A stretch of DNA of 64,000 bases from Pohlia nutans (GCA_022496805.1 CM040088.1:18941001-19005000), one strand, 5' to 3'. Counted from the stretch's first letter, positions 35,654-47,184 are shown. Notes: generated by a model not told the origin, from the letters alone. Made by a program: numbers and translations.

Positions 35654-35789
35654 GTTGATGATAACGCCCATTGTCTAACTTAGAGTGTTTCCAAAGGGGC
35701 TCGTTGAAAGTCTCACACACTCCAAAAGCAAATGAAAAATGCTCATGGTCCTTCCAAAAAGTCTTTTGACTCTCTATCAGAGCATGTAA

Positions 35790-36064
35790 CCCACATTTCG
35801 TTAAAACTTGACAACATTTTGTTAAAACTGGACAACATTTCGATAAAACTGGAATACCGGATTGGAAAAGTTATAGGGAGTGTTGTCCTTCTCAATAGAG
35901 ATAGGTCCCCAATTTCTCTACAGTGCTCTTATTCGTGGAATAAGAGCACTGTAGAAAAATTGGGGACCTATATTTATTAAGAAAGGCAACACTGCCTATC
36001 ATTTTTCCAGTCTAGTAGTTCATTTTTAACAAGATATGGTCTAGTTTTAACGAAATGTGTGATA
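35790..36064. repeat. Near-perfect foldback with a 3-base loop
   Basis: The centre is CTTATTC-GTG-GAATAAG at 35928-35944. The arms extend outward through CTACAGTGC/GCACTGTAG and AGGTCCCCAATT/AATTGGGGACCT to GTTTTATC/ACATTTCG(T)-type phrases, about 135 bases per arm with scattered mismatches. Confidence 0.85.
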
Positions 36065-36141
36065 AATAACACTTCAAATCTCAGTTTAGTTTATTATATC
36101 CCACATTCTACTTGTGATTAGTCCATTGACTATTTGATGTA

Positions 36142-36337
36142 CAATTTTGAGTAAGTCATATGTGGACATCCTATTTTTGTTTAAATTTATTTCTTTTATG
36201 ACCAACACATGTAATGTTCTTCGTTAATTCTTCTAATGGTAGATTTGATGTCCTATTTGAATTATGTTTTTCACAATTATGGTGGATTGAATTTTTCATT
36301 TTAAAACCATAGACCCTTAATCCTTTTAGGAGTCAAA
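36142..36337 (+). mobile_element. TTAA element, family C, both ends decayed
   Basis: The body (ACCAACACATGTAATGTTCTTC, TTTTTCACAAT, CATTTTAAAACCAT) matches 6083-6325. The right end is eroded to CCTTTTAGGAGTCAA and the left end is lost. Confidence 0.65.
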
Positions 36338-36413
36338 CCAAACAAATGATGAAAACATTATAACATGGAAAAGCAGCAATCCACCAAATAATGAGTATCG
36401 GCTAATATTGAGG

Positions 36414-36650
36414 TAGTTTGTTTGTTTGTATGTTTCGTTGAAATCTTGTGCACCGTGCACCCATCGGCCACGTACTTGGTATCGTTGGAAAACTCTTGAC
36501 AATTAGGGCTACACCGAAGTTATTCTCGACGTACGCTATGAAAGTTATGGATTTTTAATCAAAATTATCACCATGAATTGTATCAAATTAAGAATAAATT
36601 GTTCTAAAATAAAATAAAATAAAACCATGGCTAAATCAAAAGGAACATTT
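36414..36650 (+). repeat. Repeat R4, dispersed copy
   Basis: GAGGTAGTTTGTTTGTTTG, GTGCACCCATCGGCCACGT, CGTTGGAAAACTCTTGACAA and GAAAGTTATGGATTTTTAATC follow the units at 20938-22170. Confidence 0.7.
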
Positions 36651-36664
36651 ACGGCATAGGGCTG

Positions 36665-36843
36665 CACTACACGAAAAATCACCATATACTGTGGCCCACA
36701 GTATTTACAAGAGCCTTAACTAAAAATTAAAATTTCAAAATATTGTGATAAAATTCATCCAATTTGGATGAAAATTTATTCAAATGGATGAATGTGCCCA
36801 CGCTATTCACCCACCCACACTATATGGTGATTTCGGTGTACTG
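36665..36843. mobile_element. CACTA-like miniature element (179 bp)
   Basis: CACTACACGAAAAATCACC to GGTGATTTCGGTGTACTG; inner ATACTGTGGCCCAC/CACACTATA. A half copy is at 62963-63020. Confidence 0.7.
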
Positions 36844-37420
36844 TAGAGGGTTTTACAGGAATGTCCATCACTTTTACTTTTTATACTGCCATCTACCAGG
36901 CAAATAATACAAGGCAGCTCATTGTCGTATAGTTGGAAATGGGAGTTGCCGGCCTTTAAATATAACCATTGCAGACCTGTCTGCTTTATGGATGCAAACT
37001 GCTTTAGAAAAAACCTTGGCTAATTCCCCACCTTGCTTCCTCTGCACCCTACAGAATGGATCGTATGTTGTCGTATGTCACCGTATGTATACGGTACAAT
37101 GTCCTTTTGGAAACATTTGAAAATTGACTATTTTTGGCTGATGGAACAGATAAGATTCATGAATTAAAAAACAAATATTTATTTGTTCATTTATTCATTT
37201 ATTCCGAGCAAAATGTAATTTGTGCGAATTTTTGAAAGTGAAAAGATAATGATATATAAGGTGGAATGATGAAGATCTTTCAGGAAGTCCAATCTACTAA
37301 AATGCTTCTTCAACATATGAGCATGTATTCAATATGAAGATTTGAAAAATTTAGAAGTAGGTTGGACATGCGTTTTAGTAGGTTAGACTTTATGAAAGAG
37401 TAATGTTGATATATACATGT

Positions 37421-37917
37421 CCACCCTTCATTCTAGTTATGTAGGTGCCCTCAGCAACTGCCACCCAACACTGATCTAATGGAGGTTAATCAAAGGTGGG
37501 TGTAATTAGGGCTTGTAATATGCAATTCATGCTACTTTGTAGGCTAGAAAAGACGTCACTTATGTATTAGAAGTAGAATATGACGATCTTTTCACTTTCA
37601 AAATTAATATGAGTTATACTTTCTTTTCTTTTCATTAATCTTATGTGTTTGTTGCCAAAAAAGAGTCTTAATTCAAATTCTTTTTAAATTACAATCACAA
37701 CAATTCAAATGAGCGATTTAAAGGCCCTCTACCTTAGATGGTGTTTTTTTCTTAACGCAAAAAGCATCCTAGAACCTCAATTCAATCCGCATGTAGAAGC
37801 TCTCAATTGGACCATAAGTGGTTGATTATAGGTTCTTTGGAGATTACAAATGATTGGTTTTAGACTTCTTGAATGGTCGTTGTTGAGGGCACCTACATGA
37901 CTATAATAGAAGGTGGG
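37421..37917. mobile_element. Miniature element (497 bp)
   Basis: CCACCCTTCATTCTAGTTAT and its mirror ATAATAGAAGGTGG, then GTAGGTGCCCTCA/TGAGGGCACCTAC inward. Superfamily not determined. Confidence 0.7.
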
Positions 37918-40231
37918 TTAGGCTCTTATGGAGCATTTTATTTTAGAACAAGAACATCAATTGAAGTACACATTTTTTAATACTGTACATGTATCTAGAA
38001 CTTGTGAAGAAAACATCAAATGACCTTTATAACATTTTTTTGAAAAACTATATTTTTAGAAGAAATCATGTGTAGGTTTATGTGAAGGTATTGAGGTCAA
38101 TTTACATTAAAGCCTAAATTTTGTCCCAATTTGAAAACCACCAAAACAAGTTATTGCTAAAATCTTTGAAATTGAATCTCAAGGACTTTACACTAAAGGC
38201 AAGCCCATACGAGCCCAGTTTGCTATTAAATAACATGGCTACTTCCATGGAATTTTCGTGCAACCAAAAAATGTGTCCAAGTCAAAAAAAATTAAATGGC
38301 TATGATTGGAGACCAAATGCAAGAATTTGACACCGATTTTCAAAGTTAAACCAAATTGAGCCTTGAATTGGGCCAAAGTCTTTATATATTGAAGAGCTCA
38401 AATAACGTAAAATTTAAAATCAAGCCATCCATTGCAGGGGTTTTTTGTGAACGAAATATCGCCAAATTGCATTAAATTTTTTATAATTTGGCTAAAATTG
38501 ACCAAGAATCATGAAGTTTTTGCCATAAAACTTCGAATTAAAAAACATCTTGGATGAAATCGCCAAACTGTGGAGCACCACAATAACATTTTATACCGCC
38601 ACTTTGACACTTCATGAAAAAAAAATGTGCTTTAAGTTTTGTAAACGCAATCTAATTGTTTTTCCAAAATTATAAATTCTTACATTGTTAATTTTATAGA
38701 TTACTATTTTTAAGGAGAAATATGCTTATTTTGAACTTTTAGCAATTTCAGCAAACAACTGCAATTCTAATTTTTTTGATCTTATAGGATAACTTTTTAT
38801 AAAAATGTGTATTAAGAATACTTTAAATGAGACCCAAATTTTATAGAATTTGGATTAGTGATTACAAACTCATATCTATTTTTGTGATTTATATTTCAAT
38901 ATTGATAGGTTGAGATGTTGGGTGGGGGAGAGTTCAATTTTATTTTTTTTCAAAAATAACATATCCTATACATGTAGTAGTACGGTAGTCAATGAAAATC
39001 TAATTTAAATTCAAAGAATCTATGTGTTTTTTAAATTGAAAACAAAAATCTTGAATATTGTGTAAATTGGGTTTTAAAAATCTTTCTAGATTTTCCTCGT
39101 ATATGTGTGTCTTATAATTTTGGTTAATTGATTAAATATTTATTAACTTTTTAAAGAATCTACAAAAATAAAATATAACATATATAGCTTTTTAATTGCT
39201 CTCATTGCAAAAGAAAATGTGTTTTGGGACACAATTCTTATACCACATGTATGAATAATGTAAAATTTAGTACCCCTTGAAACTACTAATAAATTACGCG
39301 TTTACAAAATGAAAAAATAAAATAAAATCAACAAATATTGCTTTTACCAAAGCTTGTCCAAACCTTGATAAACTTTAGGAGTTAACCATCAATATTAGAA
39401 CATTTTTATAATCTAGAAAAGAACGATTCAATTGTACACAATGTTGATGTCCAAACATATAAATGTAGCAATTGCCAAATAAAGATTTTTAGAATTTATG
39501 AGGGTTTATATAGTGAAGTAGACTTCTGGTATATACTAGAGTCCAAAATTTTGTACATGACTTTCATCAAAGTGGTCAAAACTACAAGCAATGAAGTTTT
39601 ATAGCAGTGAAAATGAAGTCACAAATATAGATGTTGGAAAAAGAATTTCAAAACAACATTGGTGTATATTCATGCAATATATAGAATTTGGAGGTGTAAT
39701 GTATTCATGAATTGTGCGAGTTGTGAGTGTTTGAATGACAATTGAATTTCTGCATAAGGTGTGTAATTATTGCCCACAAATCTGTTAACCTAAAAAAAAT
39801 CACCATTCATCAAAGATCATGAACTATTTTCAATTTTGATAACCTAGTGACTAATGAGTGGCCACTTGGGCACTAAAACATTAATAGTCTTACATGGTCT
39901 GAACACTACCTCAGAGGAGTGAAAATGAAAGTCCATTTTGGAGGGTTGGTTTGGACCCATCTTAAACGTCAAATCTTTAAATTAAAATTTATAGATTTAG
40001 TGAATAAAACAAGACAATCATGACACAACTTTGACTCCTAATTTTAGCCTGGCCTCAACTCCTTTATCAATAAGAGTTAGATTTTATGACCTCAAGGCAA
40101 AAACATTGCTCTTGTTTCCAAGCCTAAACCAACCTTTAGTGTAAAACTAATTTGGACAAGAGCCTCTTTCTCGACCAATCAAAACTTCAAAATTTGTTTG
40201 AGGCACTTTCTATGGTTTCAGTGTAAACCTC
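37918..40231. other. AT-rich non-coding stretch
   Basis: No gene. Near 39850-39893, CTAGTGACTAATGAGTGGCC and GGGCACTAAAACATTAATAG resemble a decayed family E right end; otherwise nothing recognised. Confidence 0.4.
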
Positions 40232-40234
40232 TAA

Positions 40235-41227
40235 GAGCATGCCCAACAGTTGTAAATTCCTTGAACCAACGTCAAGATAAAGGGCAGTTTCTCCCTTGTA
40301 CACCTCTACAACAGTGATGCTAACCCCAAGATGATGCTCAACGCCATTAAATTTGATTTCTCCACGCCAAATACTATTGTCTAGGCGGGTGTTTTTATTC
40401 TTGCACTAAACTTAACCCCTAAAGGACCGGGGGGGGGGGGGGGGGGTGGGGTTTGAACTTAGCTCTTGTTTTCTTGACTATCTCTTGTAGCAAGCTCAAT
40501 TCCTCATTGGTGTGGGGTAATTTTGACGATCGGCACTGTTGAAATTAAAGAAGACTTACGTAGCTTTTTTATGAAAAATGATCAACAAAATCGCACAATT
40601 TTTGAAAAAATGCCACCGTTAAAAAGATTGATGGAACTTGTTTGGGGTATTTTGTACTGTACACATGCTGAAATCGGATTGTTCAAAAGTGCTCCAAAAA
40701 TCCTGAAATTTTTACTGTGAATAGAAATCATCATTTCAAACATGTGAGAAAAATTTCAAGTAATTTGGAGGTGTGAACAGGAAGATATGAGGGTATGAAG
40801 TTTCGCCTAGATACCCTCCATGCAACTCAAAAAAATCACCAAAAATCGCTCACTTGATGAATTTCCGATCAAGAAGTACCTACAGATTCGGCTCTCAAAA
40901 AGAGCTAGGGTCTCTTTGTTGTTCATCCTACAATTCAAAGCCCAAGAACCCAAATTTCCTCACTTTCTAGTTCCAGAAGCCGTGTGGGGGCCTTACGGTC
41001 CTTTAGGGGTTAATTAAGAGTTGTGGGGGATCCAGTAGCCAGCAGTTCACTGATAGCATGATGGGGCACAGTTTACAATGCTCTAACAACAAGGAATAAG
41101 GTGTTGGCTACAACAAAATATTTGGTGCTGCTGGGATAAGCATGCAGACTCCTCCCCCTATGCTCATGTTTCCCCAATTTAAAATGGCGTTGTACCCATG
41201 AATTCATCAAAACTGATGGGCTTGCTC
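40235..41227. mobile_element. Tourist-like element (993 bp including a nested TTAA element)
   Basis: GAGCATGCCCAACAGTT on the left and AACTGATGGGCTTGCTC on the right, flanked by TAA (40232-40234, 41228-41230). GAGCAT(C/G)...CCAACAG with TAA is a common plant Harbinger terminus. The family D element 40412-41013 is inserted in it, leaving about 390 bases of its own. Confidence 0.75.
40412..41013 (-). mobile_element. TTAA element, family D (602 bp), with poly-G run
   Basis: TTAA 40412-40415 CCCCTAAAGGACC, then 18 G (40429-40446), T and four G; right end ACGGTCCTTTAGGGG TTAA 41010-41013. An inverted relative of 52692-53263, where the same place reads CTTGGGGTGTTGAG. Confidence 0.88.
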
Positions 41228-41354
41228 TAAGAGCATTATACTCGTATTGGATAATTTCATCACATTAAAACTTCATCACTAGTAGGGGCCATTTATTTAT
41301 AGAGTAGGTCACTTGATTATCCCACCTGTGCAACTTGTCTATGTTAACTTCTAA

Positions 41355-41577
41355 TTAACCAAGAAGCCCAAATTGGGCCTCATGGTTTTTTAGCAGTTTT
41401 GAATAGGTTCTATGTGGATTTTTTTATGTTCGAATTCATTTATTTTTTGACCAACACATGCAATGTTCTTCAATCTTCACTAATTCTAGTGATATAAAAT
41501 ATAGTCTCATCTAAATTAAAATTTTCACAATATGAACAATTGAATATGACATTTTAAAACCATCCTTATTGGGGTTA
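41355..41577 (+). mobile_element. TTAA element, family C, decayed ends
   Basis: TTAA 41355-41358 is followed directly by CCAAGAAGCCCAAATTGGGC, so about 11 terminal bases are missing; the right end is ATTGGGGTTAC. The body matches 6083-6325. Confidence 0.7.
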
Positions 41578-41737
41578 CTTCCAACCGAGCACATTTCTCC
41601 TAGTGTGCAAGAGCAAAAAGAATCTTCATCATTTATCATCCAACCTACTAATTGTAAAAGAAAAAGTAGTATTTTCCAGGGTTGTACAACGAGGGCAAAA
41701 ATTGGCTATTTACTTAATATTTTGGCGGGTCCAAACA

Positions 41738-41967
41738 TTAACCCCTAAAGGACCAATAAGCCCAAATTGGGCCTCAATTTTTAGTAATTTTGAATAGGTC
41801 CTACGTAGACTTTCATTTATTCAAATTTATTTGATTTTTGATCAATCCATGTAATGTTCTTCATTAACTCCAATGATATAAAATCTGGTACTATCTGAAT
41901 AATATTTTTCACAATGCAAATGATTGAATTTTTCATTTTAAAACAATCAGAATCCTTGATCCTTTAA
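41738..41967 (+). mobile_element. TTAA element, family C, right end run into the next element
   Basis: TTAA 41738-41741 CCCCTAAAGGACCAATAAG. The right end reads CTTGATCCTTTAA and stops short of AGGGGTTAA because the next element's TTAACCCC starts there. Confidence 0.75.
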
Positions 41968-43100
41968 CCCCTAAACTTTCTCATCCTTTTCAGATTTGGC
42001 AGTTTTCCAAAGATGCATTATAAAATGCAACTAAGAGGGATATTTTCAAGTTGATGAATGAATAAAAGTTGTACATTATGCATTTTAGATTCTATCGATA
42101 CAGTTAGATTTGCGATTGCTATCATCAATATTTGTGTATTAAATTTCAAACTTAACCCCTAAAGGACTGCGGTTTTACCTGTTTTTGAGCATCATTTTCA
42201 CCTCTTTCTATTCATTTTCTTGTGAATATGTTTTTCCTCTTGATAGAAAATACCAAATCAAACATTCAAATAAAATTTAAGAATTTTTTTGACCAATTTA
42301 ACAATTTTTCCCATGTCTTCAAAGACGGTCAAAAAATATCCAAAAAGACTGCAATTTCATCTTTTCACTTCAAATGCTATAATCTTGCAATCTGTAGGAT
42401 CAAATTCTATGAAAATTTTACCATCCACTCTCCTGGTAATCTATAACAAGATCCTACAATTAGAAATGAAAAATAATAATTTCTAAGGTTTATTTTGAGC
42501 CTTGCCCACACTGCCCATTCTCCTCAAAAAAACCCCTTTTGCTCCATAACTTCCACTTAAAAATTCGGAATAAAAAAAAATTAGATCCCCATTTTTGTAT
42601 TAATATACCAAATACACATAATTTATTTTTAAAAATAAAATAATAAAATTAACACCATGGGAACCTACCCGAACATTGAAATGTCCTAGTTAGGACACTT
42701 GGTCCTTTAGGGGTTAAAATTTTACACTCTTTTGTAATATGATTACGAATAAGATATTGACAATCTAATAATGAAATTTGTTGTGATGGGTTGAAATGTA
42801 ATACTCTAAGTGTAGTGATTTTTTGAGATTCTTTGATTGCTTAATTTTAATAGTTGACTTTTTCAAGAGCACATTTAGACTAAAATCTTCGAAATTTTGG
42901 GTGGAACACTACAACATGAAATGAGGCATAGAAATTTCACAAATCATCCCCTTTCTAATCGGATCACACATGCACGAAGCAAATTTCCCATAAAAGTTTT
43001 AGTAAAAAATCCACACTGCAAAAAGTGCATGATGGATGAGAAAACGGATTTCAAATCCGTACATCATGCAAAATATGCATGGTTGGGCGGTTAGGGTTAA
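41964..43100 (-). mobile_element. TTAA element, family A (reverse), carrying a nested TTAA element
   Basis: TTAA 41964-41967 CCCCTAAACTTTCTCATCC to GGTTAGGG TTAA 43097-43100. Minus the nested 42152-42717 it is about 570 bases and matches 49279-49856 read in reverse. Confidence 0.85.
42152..42717. mobile_element. TTAA element, family L (566 bp), nested
   Basis: TTAA 42152-42155 CCCCTAAAGGACTGCGG to CTTGGTCCTTTAGGGG TTAA 42714-42717. The host sequence resumes directly after it; the same place in the family A copy at 62591-62594 has one TTAA and no insert. Confidence 0.92.
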
Positions 43101-43986
43101 CCCCTAAAAGCCCAAGGGGTATTGGACAAAACATAGATGTGTTATAATATGTGCTTTTCATATGTTTGATGAAGTTTCGTCAATAAAAATAAATGTAGGG
43201 CATCATCTCTACAAATTTTCCATACGTTTGAACTTCCAAAAAAAAAATTGGTCTTTTTTTAATGAATTTAAAAGCATTAACCTTTGAAAATTTGTATGAA
43301 TTATAATTTTTACTTTTAGAGTTTAAAATTTAGCTTGATTGGTTAAAGTTGGTTTATCTATTGTAAATTTCAAAAAATCAAAAGAAACAATGGAGGGATT
43401 TCTCCTAAATAGCAAAATTTATAACACTAAGACAATGTTAACCCCTAAATGACCGATCAACCATTTTCTGGTCGCAGCCCAAACAGCAGTGACTGCCCAT
43501 AGTTAGAAAATGACATTGTTTGAGTTTTGATTTTTAGTCAAAATTGGAGGTAGAGATCATGTTATAGTGTTGTTTGATGCATTTAATTTGCAATATTGAG
43601 GTTTACTAAGGAATTTTTCAAAGACAAACACCTCAACAACGTAATAGTGTTATAAAACTTTCTATTTCGGGAAAGTAATGATGTTCTCACCTTCAAAAAA
43701 TTTGTTTTTTTTAATTTTAGAATAGAATGTCTAATTTCAACCAATCATACCAAATTTCAATTCTAAAAATAAAAATTGTAATTTTGGTGAATATTAAATG
43801 GTAAATGCTTCTAAATTCATTAAATGAGTGTCTAAAACATTTTTTGAAAGTTTGACGGTACAGATAATTACTAAACATCATGCTTCTCATTTTCTCTTTT
43901 GGACCAAACTTCATCAAAGTTGTAGAAGTAACATTTTATAACACATCTAGGTTTTGCCTTTACCCCCTTTGTCATTTAGGGGTTAA
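43097..43986. mobile_element. TTAA foldback element, family J, arms of about 340 bases
   Basis: The left arm 43097-43437 (CCCCTAAAAGCCCAAGGGG) and right arm about 43620-43986 (ending CCCCCTTTGTCATTTAGGGG) are complementary, for example AACATAGATGTGTTATAA with TTATAACACATCTAGG, and GATTGGTTAAAG with CAACCAATC. The loop contains the left end of the next element. Confidence 0.82.
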
Positions 43987-44174
43987 GGTGATCTACTGTG
44001 AAAAATTCTCCCCAGTGGAGTTTAACTCAGATTGACATAATTTAAATTGTATTGCAAAGAAGACTTGATTTAGTATTTTTTTTTATAAAATTGAATTTTG
44101 AATTTTCTGTTCCAGGCAGCCCATTATATTCGGGCAGCGACTAGAAAATGGTCATTTGAGCGTTTAGGGGTTAA
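43438..44174. mobile_element. TTAA element, family M, interleaved with the family J element
   Basis: TTAA 43438-43441 CCCCTAAATGACCGATC..ACCATTTTCTGGTCGC pairs with GCGACTAGAAAATGGT ... GCGTTTAGGGG TTAA 44171-44174. The right end of family J lies between these two ends. Confidence 0.65.
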
Positions 44175-44706
44175 CCCTTAAGCGTCCACACTACATTTAT
44201 TCGGTCAAACCTCATCAATTTCTCACATTTTAAAATGTATTATATCTTTTTAGTATTTTTCTCATATAATATATCTTTAAACCGATTTACAGTGATTTTT
44301 TCATAATTATTCAAATTAAAATGATTTTTGTAAGATTTTTCAAAGTTTTAATCTTGTGATAACATAGTAATTACAAAAATGCCTAAAATAGTATGAATTT
44401 TTTAGAAAAAATGTAAATAATAGTTATGAACAACAAGGTGTAGGCTGTATGCTTCTCAAGCTTACATAAAAAGAAATTCGATTGAAAAATAATTTCTATA
44501 GTGTATACTGCAATTTTAGGGCTGTGAGCTTTAAAGTGCTGTGAAAAACGCAATTTTAACAATTTTGAAGAACCATAAATTGGACTAGAAAGTAGAAGAC
44601 ATGTCCCACACATTCTAATTTCATTTGAAATTAGGAACTAGGTGAAAATCAACATTTGACTGAAAAATGATCAAACATGGCCCCATGGGGTTCCTTGTGC
44701 ACTGAA
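44171..44706 (+). mobile_element. TTAA element, family F, right end truncated
   Basis: TTAA 44171-44174 CCCTTAAGCGTCCACACT. The body matches 34176-34727; it ends at CTTGTGCAC just before the next element's left terminus. Confidence 0.8.
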
Positions 44707-45435
44707 CCCCTAAACGCCGCCGAGACCAAAAAATGGCTTATGAATGAAGTGGACTATTCAATTCCAACTACTGCGTGGATGATTTCCATCCAATTCTTTA
44801 TGTGAAAGACTTTGCTTGGTCATGCCACCCCTTCAAGTTAAATTCAAATCATTCAAGCTATTTTTAGATTTTACATGGGGTCCCAACTACAAAAAGAGTC
44901 GTAAAAACGGTTCACCGTGTAGTGTATTTTGATTTTTTTTGCTTGTTCTACTTAAACTAAATTTAGGCTATGAAAATGAGTTTTATTGCTTCTGAGCTTA
45001 ACTAACAAAATGAAGCTTGCCAGGTCTAGTTTCTACTCCACTTTGAATTTTTGGAAAAATTTGAAAATTGAGTGTTTTATTGTAGTTACAAGTTCGGTAG
45101 GTATCACCGAGGTGTAGCAAAATTTCTAAATTTAGAAACATGGATGATTTTCATCAACTAAGCTTTTCTTCATTGTAATTTACACCTTAGGTAAAAAATT
45201 CGGAATTTTCTAGTACATTTTGTAATTGATATAGATTTTCTTTACAATCACTTCATAAAACCATAGTAATTTCAAAATTTCACCAAAATTTATGAAAAAT
45301 TCATGATTTGTAGTAGACATGTGACTTCATCTACTAAATATATAAATTGAATTCTTGTATTATTTTTAGTAGCAAAATTGAGTGTGATAGATAAAACATG
45401 ATTCCATGGTCATAGGCCCAACCTTTAGGGGTTAA
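44703..45435 (+). mobile_element. TTAA element, family K (733 bp)
   Basis: Left target changed to TGAA (44703-44706) then CCCCTAAACGCCGCCGAG; right end CAACCTTTAGGGG TTAA 45432-45435. An inverted partial copy lies at the right edge of the window (63660-64000). Confidence 0.8.
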
Positions 45436-45442
45436 GGGTTAA

Positions 45443-46033
45443 GTGAGGGTGAAGTGCTTGCTTTTTCATCCAAAGCAACCTGCCGTCCTCATCGATTTTG
45501 AATAATGTGCCCACGGCGATGCTCGTAGTGACAATGCCGGCGAATATGTCTGGACACACAATGAATCAGGATAATGGAATGCCATGTGAGTGGGGATTTG
45601 CAAGGATCGTGTCATGGAAAGTTCAAGCACAAATGGCCAAGGAAGTTGAGACTTCACCGGCTTCCCGTGTGCTATGCAACTGTGCCTTGAAATTGGGCAA
45701 TTTGAGGCCGCCCCTGGAGTCGCGCGCCATGCCATGCCATGCTGGCACTTTGATGGATTATTGTAGTTCACATGGAGGCCCAAGTTGTGGTTGGATACAT
45801 GGGGCCCAACAAGGAAAGCCCCGCCATCATATGATTGACAGACTGTCTGGCATTGTGGTGGTAACCAATCGCACGAGGTTATCATACCACCCTTACTATG
45901 CGGGATATCCTAGTTCATAATCTATTCAATATTTCAGCATTTTTATCACTGAAAATCTTCCCGTTTCTCAAGACGGATTTGGTGCCCATGTAGGCATGAA
46001 GTGTTTGAATTTCATGCAGTAACTTAAATCAAG
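45443..46033. other. GC-richer island between TTAA elements, possible gene fragment
   Basis: Composition differs sharply from the AT-rich flanks. Open on both strands over about 420 bases (plus 45498-45920, minus 45885-45466). In a further minus-strand frame, after the acceptor-like TGTGTGTCCAG, 45549-45440 translates to a protein-like stretch containing DIFAGIVTTSIAVGTLFKID. I recognise no family. It may be an exon relic left beside the family K insertion. Confidence 0.35.
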
Positions 46034-46040
46034 TTAACCC

Positions 46041-46977
46041 TTAACCCTTTAGTGCCCAGGGTGGTTCTGGAGAAACCACAGTTTTTGGGAGATTTTTTTT
46101 TTAAAACTCTCTATGTTGAAATTAGGGATACTATTAATAGTAATCAACTGTATAAATGTAAGCACAGCTTGATGAAACAAATGTTGGTTAAATCTTGGTA
46201 AGATCGGACTGTTGGATTGGAAGATCATAGTGTGTCTTTGAACCGTATAATGCATACTCAAAAATGAGATTTTGGGGGGTGTGTGACTTCAAGGTTAAAT
46301 AGAATTTGGGTTAAATTTTCAAAAATGAAAGTGAAGATGTTGTGACAATCACCTGTGCCACCATCTCTCCGTTGCAATTTTTCATGTCAAGAACGGACTC
46401 ATACATAATTATTGTGAATTTTATAAGTGAGAGTGACTTATCCATGTACGGTTTAGGACAATAATTTATACGTTACAATAAGAAAGGAGTTGGTACATTG
46501 ATCAAGATCGGAATACATACACTACTAGAATATGAGCAAGAGAACACGATCTAAAATGAAAAACAAGATTACATAATTCCAAATACAAGAAATACCACAT
46601 AGTACATAATTATGTTGTATTTGTAAGTATTTGGTGTGTTTTGAGGTATTTGCAGTATTTTCACTAGTAGAAAAGGTGGCACTCCCCAGGGAGATGCCCA
46701 TGCAAAATCACTATGCATGCGTGGAATTGCGCACTACTTGCCTGGGCATCTCCCTTGGCAATGCCACCTTTTCTACTAGTGTTTGGTGTTTTGTACATAG
46801 GTATTTGGATATCTAAGAAAGTTAGATTCCAATTTTTCTTTTTGCATCATCTCCAGAATCAAAAGTTACACATCTGAACTTCAGACACCAGATTGAGATG
46901 GTTCACAGATTTTATAGCATTTCATTTTATGGAAATCTAGTGACCACTTAGCGGTTACCTAGGTACTAAAGGGTTAA
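46041..46977 (+). mobile_element. TTAA element, family E (937 bp), with nested CACTA-like element
   Basis: TTAA 46041-46044 CCCTTTAGTGCCCAGG to GGTACTAAAGGG TTAA 46974-46977; an extra TTAACCC lies just outside at 46034. The body follows 33330-34143 apart from the insert at 46662-46781. Confidence 0.88.
46662..46781. mobile_element. CACTA-like miniature hairpin (120 bp)
   Basis: CACTAGTAGAAAAGGTGGCA to TGCCACCTTTTCTACTAGTG, a perfect 20-base terminal repeat, flanked by TTT on both sides. Absent at the matching place in 33330-34143. Confidence 0.9.
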
Positions 46978-47184
46978 AGGGCTGATCATGGGGATAATAT
47001 ATACGTTGGTGTATGTTTGAAAATCGAAAGTTCCAAATTGAGACCTCATTAAAATCATGTCGACGTGAATTTCAGCTTCACTTTTGATCTTAAATCTATA
47101 TGAGGTGTGGAACTATGCTAAATACAATGAAAATTTGGTGTATAATACTAGTCGGAAAGGGCATTTTGGACCTTTAAGGGTTAA
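46974..47184 (-). mobile_element. TTAA element, one good end (211 bp)
   Basis: The right end GGACCTTTAAGGG TTAA 47181-47184 matches the left end of 57089-57309 in reverse. The left side shares TTAA with the family E copy but lacks CCC. Confidence 0.5.

Noticed and set aside
43438..43986. A single 549-base TTAA element between these two sites
   Set aside because: The two ends do not match each other; 43438 pairs with 44174 and 43986 pairs with 43097.
45498..45920. 140-codon plus-strand open stretch in the GC-richer island
   Set aside because: Overlaps an equally long minus-strand frame; GC-rich DNA leaves both open and neither resembles a known protein.
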